From positions 1 through 23,134 of IMG/VR virus record IMGVR_UViG_3300045533_000028: a stretch of DNA of 23,134 nucleotides; one strand, given 5' to 3'. The stretch's first letter is position 1, and every line of letters starts with the position of its first letter. The notes under the pieces are model-generated. The model saw nothing but the letters and a program-made list of their open reading frames with translations, was not told where the DNA came from and ran no database searches. The position numbers were made by a program, and so were the translations under genes. This DNA is from a virus. Positions 14,298-20,768 of this stretch are shown here, one piece after another.

Positions 14298-14881
14298 AAT
14301 CTGTTAATATAAATAAACCAACAATCATTCTCTACTTTGTGAGGTGTGCCAAATATTTCTGTGACTGCTTTATTAACTCCCTCCCATGCGTGAAAGTCAT
14401 GACCTGACATTATTCCATTAGGTTTCATTTTAGGTAGCCACGCCTCAATGTCTTTTATAACGGCCTCTCTGCTGTGGCCTGCATCGACGAATAAAACATC
14501 AACTGAATTATCATCAAAGTATTGTGCAGCCTTATGTGATAATGAAACAATCGTTTTAATCTTATTGCCTATTAGTGATACATTGTAAGTATAACTTTCT
14601 TCTATTTCTGAGATGCCCTCGTATGCTTTTATCTCGTTTGCATCCGTTGAATTAGTCGCACCTTGAAAACTATCAATAGCAAAAAAGTTTATATCCCTTT
14701 TTTGTTTGTGGATTTCAACACCAATAAATGAAGTTGACTTACCTTTGTAACAACCTAACTCTACAAATGTACCACCCTCAGGCGTTGCATCAAGTAGTTC
14801 TAAGTATTGTTTTTCCATGTTGAACCACCCCTCAACTAAGTGATAGTAATGTTCTATTTTTTTAAATCTTTTATTTGCCAT
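14294..14881 (-). CDS. Class I SAM-dependent methyltransferase (Methyltransf_24-like), 195 aa
   Basis: From ATG 14881 (MANKRFKKIEHYYHLVEGWF) the protein has motif I TFVELGCYKGKST (residues 38-50), a following FAIDSFQG acidic strand end, and the diagnostic VDVLFVDAGHSREAVIKDI, as in the Methyltransf_24 family that often acts on sugars in polysaccharide loci. This start overlaps the 64-aa gene by 11 nt; a longer frame back to 14935 would overlap that gene by 65 nt and adds residues without a domain, so I prefer 14881. The 3' end overlaps the next methyltransferase by 4 nt. The two are not obviously duplicates. Confidence 0.8.
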   Translation of the reverse strand: MANKRFKKIEHYYHLVEGWFNMEKQYLELLDATPEGGTFVELGCYKGKSTSFIGVEIHKQKRDINFFAIDSFQGATNSTDANEIKAYEGISEIEESYTYNVSLIGNKIKTIVSLSHKAAQYFDDNSVDVLFVDAGHSREAVIKDIEAWLPKMKPNGIMSGHDFHAWEGVNKAVTEIFGTPHKVENDCWFIYINRL

Positions 14882-15065
14882 AAGTTTCTTTGTAATATTC
14901 TTCTCCATCGTGGTTACTATCTCCACCATAAGCACTATCCCAAGCCATTTCTATTTGAAATTGTTCCATTTCTTTTGCTTGTTCTAATATTGCGTTCCAA
15001 GTTAGTTTATCTTTAGGACTATCCCAAAGTTTTTCAAATAGATATTCTGTTGCGGTTTGTTTCAT
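14871..15065 (-). CDS. Small conserved phage/Bacteroidetes protein, 64 aa
   Basis: This 64-aa helical protein, MKQTATEYLFEKLWDSPKDK at the start with EQAKEMEQFQIEMAWDSAY and an EEYYKETYG end, matches a small family I recall from many Bacteroidetes phages and genomes; its function is unknown. It is acidic, soluble and without a membrane segment. It overlaps the preceding glycosyltransferase stop by 4 nt (ATGA) and the following methyltransferase by 11 nt. Confidence 0.75.
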   Translation of the reverse strand: MKQTATEYLFEKLWDSPKDKLTWNAILEQAKEMEQFQIEMAWDSAYGGDSNHDGEEYYKETYGK

Positions 15066-15754
15066 CTTATTATTTTTGCTATGTTTAATGTATTTTTATA
15101 TTCCTCTCTTATTCTCCATTCCTCTTGTTCGTAATGGTAACCCCACCTCATTTGTTTATTTTCATCTGATAACCTACTTGCATAACTCTTATACTTGTTT
15201 ACTAATAAGTCAACATTAATAAATTTCATGTGGCACAATTTCGGTCTTACACTTGAAAATATTACATCGCCAATCGGTTCAGCATGATGGCAACCTGCAC
15301 CATAGTTAATCTCCTTAATGTACTTCTTATTAAAGCAAACTATTTTATCATATTGCTTAGCCTCAACTCCATGTCTAATATTACATACATCGTCTGTATT
15401 ATCCACATTGCACATATTATATCCTTTACTTTCGAATAGTGTTTGATTAGTGTTTAAGTCTTTAGATGTTATATCCAAAAACTCGTCAGCATCACAAACT
15501 ATTACCCAATCTGTTTCAGCGTGTTTCCATGCGTTATTCTTAATCTTTAGATAGGTAGAGTCACTTAGTTTATTTCCCGTGTGATAAGGTATGTAAGTCA
15601 AGTTAGGAGTTGATAAACAAATGTTCTTAGTGCCATCGGTTGACTCATTGTCATACACTACTATCTTGCAATCAGGAAATCTATCACGATACCACTTGAT
15701 GAAGTGAGGTAAGATAAACTCTTCGTTATATGTGATTACTATTATGGTTATCAT
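15062..15754 (-). CDS. GT2-type glycosyltransferase
   Basis: This 230-aa protein starts MITIIVITYNEEFILPHFIK, the classic GT-A entry strand, followed by VVYDNESTDGT (nucleotide-sugar contact) and WVIVCDADEFLDI, whose DAD (residues 88-90) is the DXD-type metal-binding motif. The YGAGCHHAEPIG and KLCHMKF segments are typical of GT2/GT92-like enzymes that use a metal and an NDP-sugar. It should add a sugar to an acceptor, perhaps a virion protein, DNA base or host surface glycan. Ends are linked by ATGA overlap to the 64-aa gene. Confidence 0.82.
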   Translation of the reverse strand: MITIIVITYNEEFILPHFIKWYRDRFPDCKIVVYDNESTDGTKNICLSTPNLTYIPYHTGNKLSDSTYLKIKNNAWKHAETDWVIVCDADEFLDITSKDLNTNQTLFESKGYNMCNVDNTDDVCNIRHGVEAKQYDKIVCFNKKYIKEINYGAGCHHAEPIGDVIFSSVRPKLCHMKFINVDLLVNKYKSYASRLSDENKQMRWGYHYEQEEWRIREEYKNTLNIAKIIR

Positions 15755-15757
15755 ATT

Positions 15758-15952
15758 TTAATAAGGGTTATTGCCCATTTTAAATGAACTTTTTTTAGTA
15801 GGATTTTGTCTGTAATATTTATACATATTTTCATACATCAATTTTCTATCTTTTATTCTTTTCTTTTCTTTTCTTTTTTCGCAAAAATCAACTATTAATA
15901 TTACAAGAATAACGTAAAATATAAAAACTATTAAAAATATTAATATTATCAT
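15758..15952 (-). CDS. Small single-span membrane protein, 64 aa
   Basis: The N-terminus MIILIFLIVFIFYVILVILI is one hydrophobic span (residues 1-21), followed by a strongly basic cytoplasmic tail (CEKRKEKKRIKDRK) and YKYYRQNPTKK. The positive-inside rule predicts the tail in the cytoplasm. It lies 3 nt from the GT2 gene and overlaps the 225-aa gene by 4 nt. A membrane anchor or partner for the cassette is possible; there is no lytic motif, so calling it a holin would be speculative. Confidence 0.6.
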   Translation of the reverse strand: MIILIFLIVFIFYVILVILIVDFCEKRKEKKRIKDRKLMYENMYKYYRQNPTKKSSFKMGNNPY

Positions 15953-16626
15953 AAGTCTAATGTGCTAATTCTTTTATTGTCTATGTAAACTGAAAGTAAA
16001 CGCTCAAGTATAAAGGTGTGAAATGTATAGTAGTCTAATCCCGTTCTTTCTTTTATTTGCTCAGGGGTTAATCCACTTTGATAATCGGCATCTTTAAACG
16101 CTAACTCTGAATACTTGCAGTGCATAAATAATATTGCATCTTTTAATAATTCAACATACTCTTTATAAACCTTACCTTTAGCAATAAAAAAGTTTCCATA
16201 TATCGTGTGCTTAGGTTCTTTAACTTCTAAGTTTAACTCTTTACATATTACTTTAAACAACTTCATAAAACCTTTATGGTTCTTTTCTGTAAACTCTAAA
16301 TATGGTTCGGGCAATGGTTGACAAATATTAATGATGTCGTATCTTTTAAAGTGTTTTTTTACCATTGCATTGTATAAAGTATTCTTAGTATGACCTGTTT
16401 TGTAGTTAAACTTCCACGAAAACACTCCGTAATACTTATCGTCTGTAAAGGACTTTGATAGTTCAATCATAGGGTTGTATTCAAATAAGTAAGATTGTTG
16501 CTCTACACTCTTTATATGGCTATTGTCGTACTCTTTTTTAAAGTAATGGTGCTGACCTTTATCATATACTATTGATGTAACTTCTACATTGTTTAATTCT
16601 ATTGGTGTGAAGTCTATTGTTTTCAT
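15949..16626 (-). CDS. Uncharacterised 225-aa protein, possibly glycosyltransferase-related
   Basis: This soluble protein has YYGVFSWKFNYKTGH (about residues 65-79), then TIYGNFFIAKGKVYKEYVEL (about 141-160) and a C-terminal YYTFHTFILERLLSVYIDNK. The layout 'G..SW.F', 'N.F..K..V...Y', 'F..ERL.SVY' recalls the core of DUF4422-like glycosyltransferase proteins, in which the last motif is the end of the acceptor domain; I hold this at low confidence. Position at the start of the glycosyltransferase/methyltransferase cassette supports it. ATG 16626 overlaps a 34-codon gene by 4 nt. Confidence 0.5.
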   Translation of the reverse strand: MKTIDFTPIELNNVEVTSIVYDKGQHHYFKKEYDNSHIKSVEQQSYLFEYNPMIELSKSFTDDKYYGVFSWKFNYKTGHTKNTLYNAMVKKHFKRYDIINICQPLPEPYLEFTEKNHKGFMKLFKVICKELNLEVKEPKHTIYGNFFIAKGKVYKEYVELLKDAILFMHCKYSELAFKDADYQSGLTPEQIKERTGLDYYTFHTFILERLLSVYIDNKRISTLDL

Positions 16627-16727
16627 AGTTTTTCTAATTTTTTTGCAAAATTAAGTAATGACCTTATTTCATCAATATTCATTTTTTGTGACATTGCAAC
16701 TAACCATTTTATATCTTTTTTTTTCAC
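16623..16727 (-). CDS. 34-aa small protein, GTG start
   Basis: A 34-codon frame from GTG 16727 to TGA 16623-16625. The peptide VKKKDIKWLVAMSQKMN continues IDEIRSLLNFAKKLEKL and is a basic amphipathic helix. It overlaps the upstream 76-aa gene stop by 4 nt (GTGA) and the downstream 225-aa gene start by 4 nt (ATGA), so both ends fit the operon rule exactly. The function is unknown; a DNA-binding or assembly helper is possible. Confidence 0.6.
   Translation of the reverse strand: MKKKDIKWLVAMSQKMNIDEIRSLLNFAKKLEKL
16646..16675 (-). promoter_or_regulatory. Possible promoter inside the 34-codon gene
   Basis: TTG (16675-16673), 19 nt and TAATTTTG (16653-16646) on the minus strand, 19 nt before the ATG of the 225-aa gene. 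It matches the Bacteroidetes pattern but lies inside a short coding frame, so it may be a chance match in AT-rich DNA. Confidence 0.4.
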
Positions 16728-16954
16728 AATAATTCTATTTCTTTTTTAATATCTTCAAAATGTTGAATATCTAATTCTGTAACATCACCAAATGTTTTGG
16801 CATATTTAATCAATTCATCAACTGCTATTAAAGCACATTGTTTGGCATTATCTTCTTGCTGATATTGTCTATTCATAGCGTTATTTCCATTTGAAAAATA
16901 TGAATAACTTATAAACTTATCTACTAACTGTTTTGCTTTTTGTTTTGGTGTCAT
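16724..16954 (-). CDS. Small helical protein, 76 aa (paralogue of the 86-aa gene)
   Basis: This 76-aa protein starts MTPKQKAKQLVDKFISYSYF and has KQCALIAVDELIKYAK and the end FEDIKKEIELL. The same KQCALI.V.E core and KKEIELL end occur in the 86-aa gene at 18134, together with a 22-bp identical DNA stretch at the 3' end. This kind of short protein is common in Bacteroidetes phages and has no known function. It overlaps the 157-aa gene by 4 nt. Confidence 0.75.
   Translation of the reverse strand: MTPKQKAKQLVDKFISYSYFSNGNNAMNRQYQQEDNAKQCALIAVDELIKYAKTFGDVTELDIQHFEDIKKEIELL
16728..16749. repeat. 22-bp direct repeat, copy 1
   Basis: An identical 22-bp stretch lies at 18138-18159. Both encode the last residues of the paralogous 76-aa and 86-aa proteins (EIELL end). 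It probably reflects gene duplication or recent recombination and not a regulatory site. Confidence 0.6.
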
Positions 16955-17424
16955 ATCTTATTTTTAAAATAATCTTTTAAATATTGTTCGTATTCTCTTA
17001 CCGCCTTGCGAACTTCAAAATAAGGTAGTTTAATTTGTTTTTGTGCCTTTAAAATATTTCCTTTGTGGGTTATTAGTATATCGTAAATGTTCGCCCAATA
17101 CATTCGTTTAAAATCGTTCTTGTCTTGATTTACTTTCTCGACTAACTTATCTAAGGCAAACTCAAAATACTGCTTATATTCAATTTCACTCTTTGGGTTT
17201 TCAATCCCTACTAAACTTAATCCGCTTACCATTAAACTATCTTTCTTAATGTTGTTCTTAAAACTATTATAAGCACATTGTATAGAGTAAGCAATCATGT
17301 TTGTATTTTCTAATTCTGTTTTGTGGATTATTCTTTCAATAACTATTGACCTTAACTCCTCCCAATCTTGTCCGTATAACTTTTTGCATACTTTTATCAG
17401 GTCGGGCGAATTGTAGATAGTCAA
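16951..17424 (-). CDS. Putative sigma-like / HTH transcription factor
   Basis: This 157-aa protein reads MTIYNSPDLIKVCKKLYGQD then WEELRSIVIERIIH, ending with LKAQKQIKLPYFEVRKAVRE and YEQYLKDYF. The N-terminal helix with '.W.ELRS.V...' and the C-terminal helix-turn-helix (ILKAQKQIKLPYFEVRKAV) are the pattern I associate with sigma-like regulators of Bacteroidetes phages; the region between is helical. It may direct phage late transcription from promoters of this region. The start is TTG 17424, overlapping the upstream stop by 4 nt (TTGA); no ATG fits better. Confidence 0.6.
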   Translation of the reverse strand: MTIYNSPDLIKVCKKLYGQDWEELRSIVIERIIHKTELENTNMIAYSIQCAYNSFKNNIKKDSLMVSGLSLVGIENPKSEIEYKQYFEFALDKLVEKVNQDKNDFKRMYWANIYDILITHKGNILKAQKQIKLPYFEVRKAVREYEQYLKDYFKNKI

Positions 17425-17738
17425 TATGTTGCCTTTTTGTAATCTTCTAAAACATCTTTTTCAAGACCTTTTAATTTATTTTTTGCTCTTAATATAGTTA
17501 ATCTTGATGGTCTATATGTATACAATAAGATATCATCAATTACCATACTACCATAAGGATAATTTGCTATCCATATAGTGTATTCCCCTAATCTTGCAGT
17601 ATGGTAATTTACATCCTTAAAATCATATTTATCTAATAATACATTAAATAATTCATCTAATACTTGATTGTATTCATTATTCATAAACCAAAAATTAGGT
17701 CTAAATATAAATTGCAAGTTTAATATAAATTCTTTCAT
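17421..17738 (-). CDS. Conserved phage protein, 105 aa
   Basis: This 105-aa protein contains NFWFMNNEYNQVLDELFNVL, a middle NYHTARLGEYTIWIANYPYG and the end YRPSRLTILRAKNKL. 'W.MN..Y...LD' , 'LG...IWIAN.PY' and 'RPSR.TI..AK.KL' together are a pattern I recall from a conserved Bacteroidetes-phage protein of unknown function. It is mixed alpha/beta, neutral and soluble. It overlaps both neighbours by 4 nt (TTGA and ATGA), so it is translated in line. Confidence 0.7.
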   Translation of the reverse strand: MKEFILNLQFIFRPNFWFMNNEYNQVLDELFNVLLDKYDFKDVNYHTARLGEYTIWIANYPYGSMVIDDILLYTYRPSRLTILRAKNKLKGLEKDVLEDYKKATY

Positions 17739-17935
17739 TTTAATTGGCTTTTAATAGCTTGAATATTGTCGCTTAATAGTTTGCCTACATATAAGTATTT
17801 CTTATCTTGTGGCACTTCCTGAGGTGCTAATTCGTTTATCACTGAGTTAGGTATCGTTACAAGTATTTGACCTTTCTTGTCAATCCATTGCATCGGCTTA
17901 CGACCGCAATTCTTTTTATTGTTTGGTTTTTTCAT
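17735..17935 (-). CDS. Small basic protein, 66 aa
   Basis: The start is ATG 17935; a GTG immediately upstream (17938) would add one Met-like residue but the ATG is better. The basic N-terminus MKKPNNKKNCGRKP followed by IDKKGQILVTIPNSVINEL looks like a small DNA-binding (ribbon or HTH-type) protein; this family-like start occurs in Bacteroidetes phages. TAAATTTG lies 7 nt upstream of the ATG. The stop overlaps the 105-aa gene by 4 nt. Confidence 0.65.
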   Translation of the reverse strand: MKKPNNKKNCGRKPMQWIDKKGQILVTIPNSVINELAPQEVPQDKKYLYVGKLLSDNIQAIKSQLK

Positions 17936-17942
17936 CACGTTA

Positions 17943-17950
17943 CAAATTTA
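17943..17950 (-). promoter_or_regulatory. Possible -10-like box for the 66-aa gene
   Basis: TAAATTTG on the minus strand, 7 nt before ATG 17935, in a 46-nt gap (17936-17981) that separates two gene groups. No matching upstream TTG is found at 17-23 nt, so it is weaker than the promoters at 11578, 13707 and 19269. Confidence 0.4.
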
Positions 17951-17981
17951 CTTTATTTAATTAATATTTTATAGTAAGTTA

Positions 17982-18137
17982 TTAACATTGATTACTCAGT
18001 TGTATTCTTACCCTATTCTTAATCTGCATGTATCTAACCCATAACTCAAATGACTTGCACTCTTTCGCTATTGTAGTATTTATCTTAACCACTTCTTTAG
18101 GGGTTATTAGTTGTCCGAATATTGCTGAGTCGTTCAT
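17982..18137 (-). CDS. Small helical protein, 51 aa
   Basis: A 51-codon frame from ATG 18137 to TAA 17982-17984. The peptide MNDSAIFGQLITPKEVVKIN has a helical body (TTIAKECKSFELWVRYMQIK) and a basic end. Its start overlaps the stop of the 86-aa gene by 4 nt (ATGA), so it is coupled. The function is unknown; the shape suggests a small DNA-binding or anti-host protein. Confidence 0.65.
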   Translation of the reverse strand: MNDSAIFGQLITPKEVVKINTTIAKECKSFELWVRYMQIKNRVRIQLSNQC

Positions 18138-18394
18138 AATAATTCTATTTCTTTTTTAACTTCATTCCAATACTCAATTTCATCATCAAATTTATTAGGG
18201 AGTTTGTCTTTCTCTAATTCTTGGAAGATGTAATCTATATGTTCAAATATTTCATTGACTGATATTAATGCACATTGTTTGGCTAATTTTTTCATAGCAT
18301 ATTTAATATACCAATTATCATTTTCATCTGATGTTTTAGTTAATTGATGATACTTATCAAATAATTCTTCTGCTTTTAACTTTGGGGTTTTCAT
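18134..18394 (-). CDS. Small helical protein, 86 aa (paralogue of the 76-aa gene)
   Basis: This 86-aa protein starts MKTPKLKAEELFDKYHQLTK, with KQCALISVNEIFEHID and an end EYWNEVKKEIELL. The shared 'KQCALI.V.E' and KKEIELL features with the 76-aa protein at 16724 make them paralogues in the same operon. No motif points to a function. Both ends overlap neighbours by 4 nt. Confidence 0.75.
   Translation of the reverse strand: MKTPKLKAEELFDKYHQLTKTSDENDNWYIKYAMKKLAKQCALISVNEIFEHIDYIFQELEKDKLPNKFDDEIEYWNEVKKEIELL
18138..18159. repeat. 22-bp direct repeat, copy 2
   Basis: Identical to 16728-16749; see that entry. It is at the 3' end of the 86-aa gene. Confidence 0.6.
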
Positions 18395-18780
18395 AATGTT
18401 GCTACTTGGTTTATTGTTTCAATTCTTTTTTCAACTTCATCATAAGCCTTTCTAAAATCCTTTTCATAACTATACCTATTCTCAAAGTCTTGTAAGTGGT
18501 GGATTAAAGTTGCATGGTCTTGATTGATTAATAGTGCTGAAATGTTTTTTAAACTTCTGTCCGTTCTTTCTCGCATTATCTTGTAGAAAAAAGTACGACC
18601 GATAACATACCATTTAAACCTTGTGCGCTTGGTTATGTCCACGCCTACTACACTATTGATAATCTTTATAATTCTTTCATAGTCAACTAAGGTTCTAAAT
18701 TCAACCTCAGTCTGTTTCTTAGCATAAAGCCTTAATAACCTTTGCTGATTGATTTCTATTTGTCTGTCTAATTGTGTCAT
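18391..18780 (-). CDS. Free-standing DnaA domain IV-like DNA-binding protein, 129 aa
   Basis: The C-terminal half, RTDRSLKNISALLINQDHAT followed by LIHHLQDFENRYSYEKDFRK, resembles DnaA domain IV: the 'SL..I...L...DH.T..H....FE' pattern covers the helix-turn-helix and the DH[ST]T DnaA-box contact, here DHAT. The AAA+ ATPase of DnaA is absent, so it cannot be an initiator by itself; it may bind DnaA-box-like sites as a regulator of phage or host replication. The N-terminal half is a helical linker (MTQLDRQIEINQQRLLRLYA). It is found in other Bacteroidetes phages. ATGA overlaps join both neighbours. Confidence 0.75.
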   Translation of the reverse strand: MTQLDRQIEINQQRLLRLYAKKQTEVEFRTLVDYERIIKIINSVVGVDITKRTRFKWYVIGRTFFYKIMRERTDRSLKNISALLINQDHATLIHHLQDFENRYSYEKDFRKAYDEVEKRIETINQVATL

Positions 18781-18998
18781 AATGTTTTGTAAAATTCTAT
18801 TTTAATTGCGTAACTTGGTAGAGTAGGGCGAATAGTAAATCCATAGTCTAATGACTTTGCTAATACAATTATATCGTATATTAAAGTGCTTGTCATGTCA
18901 TCTATTATTAAATCTACATACTCGCCATCTGTTTCTATTTCGTAGTTGTTTTCATAATTACCTACTACTTGTTTAAGTTCGTTTGCTAATTGGTTCAT
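18777..18998 (-). CDS. Uncharacterised acidic protein, 73 aa
   Basis: MNQLANELKQVVGNYENNYE is followed by an acidic strand YVDLIIDDMTSTLIYDIIVL and a C-terminal YGFTIRPTLPSYAIKIEFYK. It looks like a small alpha/beta domain; no motif. Overlaps of 4 nt on both sides (ATGA) put it in the operon with the DnaA-like and 84-aa genes. Confidence 0.65.
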   Translation of the reverse strand: MNQLANELKQVVGNYENNYEIETDGEYVDLIIDDMTSTLIYDIIVLAKSLDYGFTIRPTLPSYAIKIEFYKTL

Positions 18999-19249
18999 AA
19001 TTGTTTTTCTATAAATTGGTGGAATTGTGGATACTGATTTAATCGGTTTTCAAAGTTTGCCTTTTGCACTTCGTTTAACTTATACATTTGGTTTGCCTCT
19101 CCTACATTGTCAAGTATTACTACATCAAGATTAACCGCCTCTACTTTTACTTTGTTATCTTCTTTGTAGGCTGAAACATATCCGCTTACCTTGTAGGTCA
19201 TGTTACCTAATGCACAATGTAGGTCTTTTAGTTCTATTACTTTTGTCAT
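18995..19249 (-). CDS. Uncharacterised protein, 84 aa
   Basis: MTKVIELKDLHCALGNMTYK continues VSGYVSAYKEDNKVKVEAVN and then helices (KLNEVQKANFENRLNQYPQF). The first half reads as a beta-sheet, the second as a helix pair. No family is recognised. It is the first gene behind the promoter at 19269 and so leads the small-gene operon. Confidence 0.65.
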   Translation of the reverse strand: MTKVIELKDLHCALGNMTYKVSGYVSAYKEDNKVKVEAVNLDVVILDNVGEANQMYKLNEVQKANFENRLNQYPQFHQFIEKQL

Positions 19250-19268
19250 GTTGTTTTAAATAATTAGT

Positions 19269-19298
19269 ACAAAGATAGGGTTACATTCCATATAAACA
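19269..19298 (-). promoter_or_regulatory. Promoter of the small-gene operon
   Basis: TTG (19298-19296), 19 nt and TATCTTTG (19276-19269) on the minus strand, 19 nt before ATG 19249. This is the clearest gap in the right half (19250-19355, 106 nt) and separates the recombination genes from the downstream operon. The rest of the gap is AT-rich with no GC hairpin. Confidence 0.65.
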
Positions 19299-19355
19299 AG
19301 ATATTTTTTAAATTATTTTTAAAATAGTCTACAACCCTAATAAATACAAGCATAT

Positions 19356-19988
19356 TCACTTATAAATATTTAATCTTTTTTGATATTTTAACCTCAATTC
19401 AACCCTTTTTTCAGTGGTTCGGGGCAACATTTCTTCTTGATTTTTCATTTTCAATTCTAAAATTACACTTTTTGCGTTCTGAATTGCCTCTTTTATTTCC
19501 TCTTTGCTAATCTTTAATGTTGGATATTTCCGCTTTTGTTCAAGATATAAGTCATAGATGTTTAGTTTTTCCAACATTTCTCTATACTCCAATAGGTTTC
19601 CACTTAGATGTTGATTGTCGTGGACTGATTGAGAATACATATTGAATAAATTAAATTGAAGTGCAGGATTAGAACCTCTTGAGGCCATATGGCCACATTC
19701 ATCTGTATCTTTATAAGGTCGCCCACTACTTATGCAATTACAACCTTTGTCTATTAACCTTACAATCAAGTTGACCTGTGCCTGTAAAATCTTTTTCCAA
19801 TAACTTAAATTTTCTAAGTCCTTTAATTTAGCTTTGTTTTCTTTACGCTTTTGGTTTGCCTCTGTCATCTTTACTTTTGGGATGTGTATCTTTGAGTATT
19901 CTATTGAGCAAATTGGCGAACACACAACCTGCAATGGTTTTACAGGTGTGTATTGCGCTTTACATATCTTACATAGTTTTGGTTTCAT
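19356..19988 (-). CDS. ninG: NinG/Rap-like recombination protein
   Basis: This 210-aa protein begins with a zinc-finger-like C6-x2-C9 ... C23-x3-C27 cluster (KLCKIC, VVCSPIC) and has the NinG core CNCISSGRP, then ECGHMASRGSNPALQFNLFN and SGNLLEYREML. The 'H..S.G..P.LR/QF...N...' and 'H..GNL..Y' residues match the lambda NinG family, a structure-specific nuclease that aids recombination. It is next to the methyltransferase (TAATG overlap), and downstream of the exonuclease and annealing genes, as expected in phage recombination modules. Confidence 0.8.
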   Translation of the reverse strand: MKPKLCKICKAQYTPVKPLQVVCSPICSIEYSKIHIPKVKMTEANQKRKENKAKLKDLENLSYWKKILQAQVNLIVRLIDKGCNCISSGRPYKDTDECGHMASRGSNPALQFNLFNMYSQSVHDNQHLSGNLLEYREMLEKLNIYDLYLEQKRKYPTLKISKEEIKEAIQNAKSVILELKMKNQEEMLPRTTEKRVELRLKYQKRLNIYK

Positions 19989-20767
19989 TAGAATAGTTTA
20001 GGTTGCATATTGTTTAACATCTTAGTTTTTGCAAGTTTAAAAAAATCTTTCTTAATTTCAAACCCATACGCCTTTCTGTTTTTTTGTATCGCTGCCCTTA
20101 ATGTTGAACCACTACCTGCACAAGGGTCTATAACTACATCACCCTTATCTGTAAATATTTCAATTAAATTTTCTAATACTTTGATTGGTTTTTGAGTCGG
20201 ATGTATTTTTTCAGTTTCGCTATCTCTTACCCAATCCATACAATTAAAAACCATTTTACCATTATTATTAAACTTTGGCAATTTATCACGATAAAGAATT
20301 ACGGCATACTCACAATTACCAACTACTCTCATATTTGCTTTTAATACTTGTGCGCTAAAGTTTTTCCTAAATACTAAGTTAATATAGTTATTTAAGCCGT
20401 ATTTTTTAGCCTTTTCTATTAATTCAAATTGTTGGTCAAATGCGCAAAATACAATCATACAAGGTGCTTTGCCTGTTTCTTTTGGTTCTTTCATTAACAT
20501 AGTTGAGCAAAAATGTAAAAACTCACTAATTCTAAAGTTTTTATCTGTATCAAAAAACTCTGTACCTGCTAATTCACTCTCACCATTTTTATTATCTCCC
20601 CCCTCATACCAACTTGGATTTGAGGCGTAAGCATTATTACCTAAATTATAAGGTATATCTGCTATTATTAATTGCGCTTTTGGTATATTATAGCGTTTGT
20701 AATTTTGGAAATGGTCATTATATAACTCAGGTCTAAATTCAAATTGTTGTTTTCTTTTTGTATTCAT
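19988..20767 (-). CDS. Orphan DNA (adenine-N6) methyltransferase
   Basis: This 259-aa protein has catalytic motif IV as DIPY (residues 37-40, normally DPPY/NPPY), then a target-recognition-like middle, IHPTQKP at 188-194 and the SAM-binding motif I DPCAGSGS at 214-221. Motif IV before motif I is the order of beta-class amino-methyltransferases; adenine as target is likely but not certain (cytosine-N4 is possible). No restriction endonuclease is nearby, so it probably protects phage DNA from host restriction or marks it. It resembles a family I recall in many phages, in which the Ile in motif IV is usual. Confidence 0.82.
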   Translation of the reverse strand: MNTKRKQQFEFRPELYNDHFQNYKRYNIPKAQLIIADIPYNLGNNAYASNPSWYEGGDNKNGESELAGTEFFDTDKNFRISEFLHFCSTMLMKEPKETGKAPCMIVFCAFDQQFELIEKAKKYGLNNYINLVFRKNFSAQVLKANMRVVGNCEYAVILYRDKLPKFNNNGKMVFNCMDWVRDSETEKIHPTQKPIKVLENLIEIFTDKGDVVIDPCAGSGSTLRAAIQKNRKAYGFEIKKDFFKLAKTKMLNNMQPKLF

Positions 20768-20768
20768 T

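Noticed and set aside
14882-14935. Longer start for the second methyltransferase (213 aa)
   Set aside because: It would overlap the 64-aa gene by 65 nt, and the additional N-terminal residues have no domain; ATG 14881 is more consistent.
17936-17938. GTG start one codon upstream of the 66-aa gene
   Set aside because: The adjacent ATG at 17935 is a stronger start and lies at the usual distance from the -10-like box.
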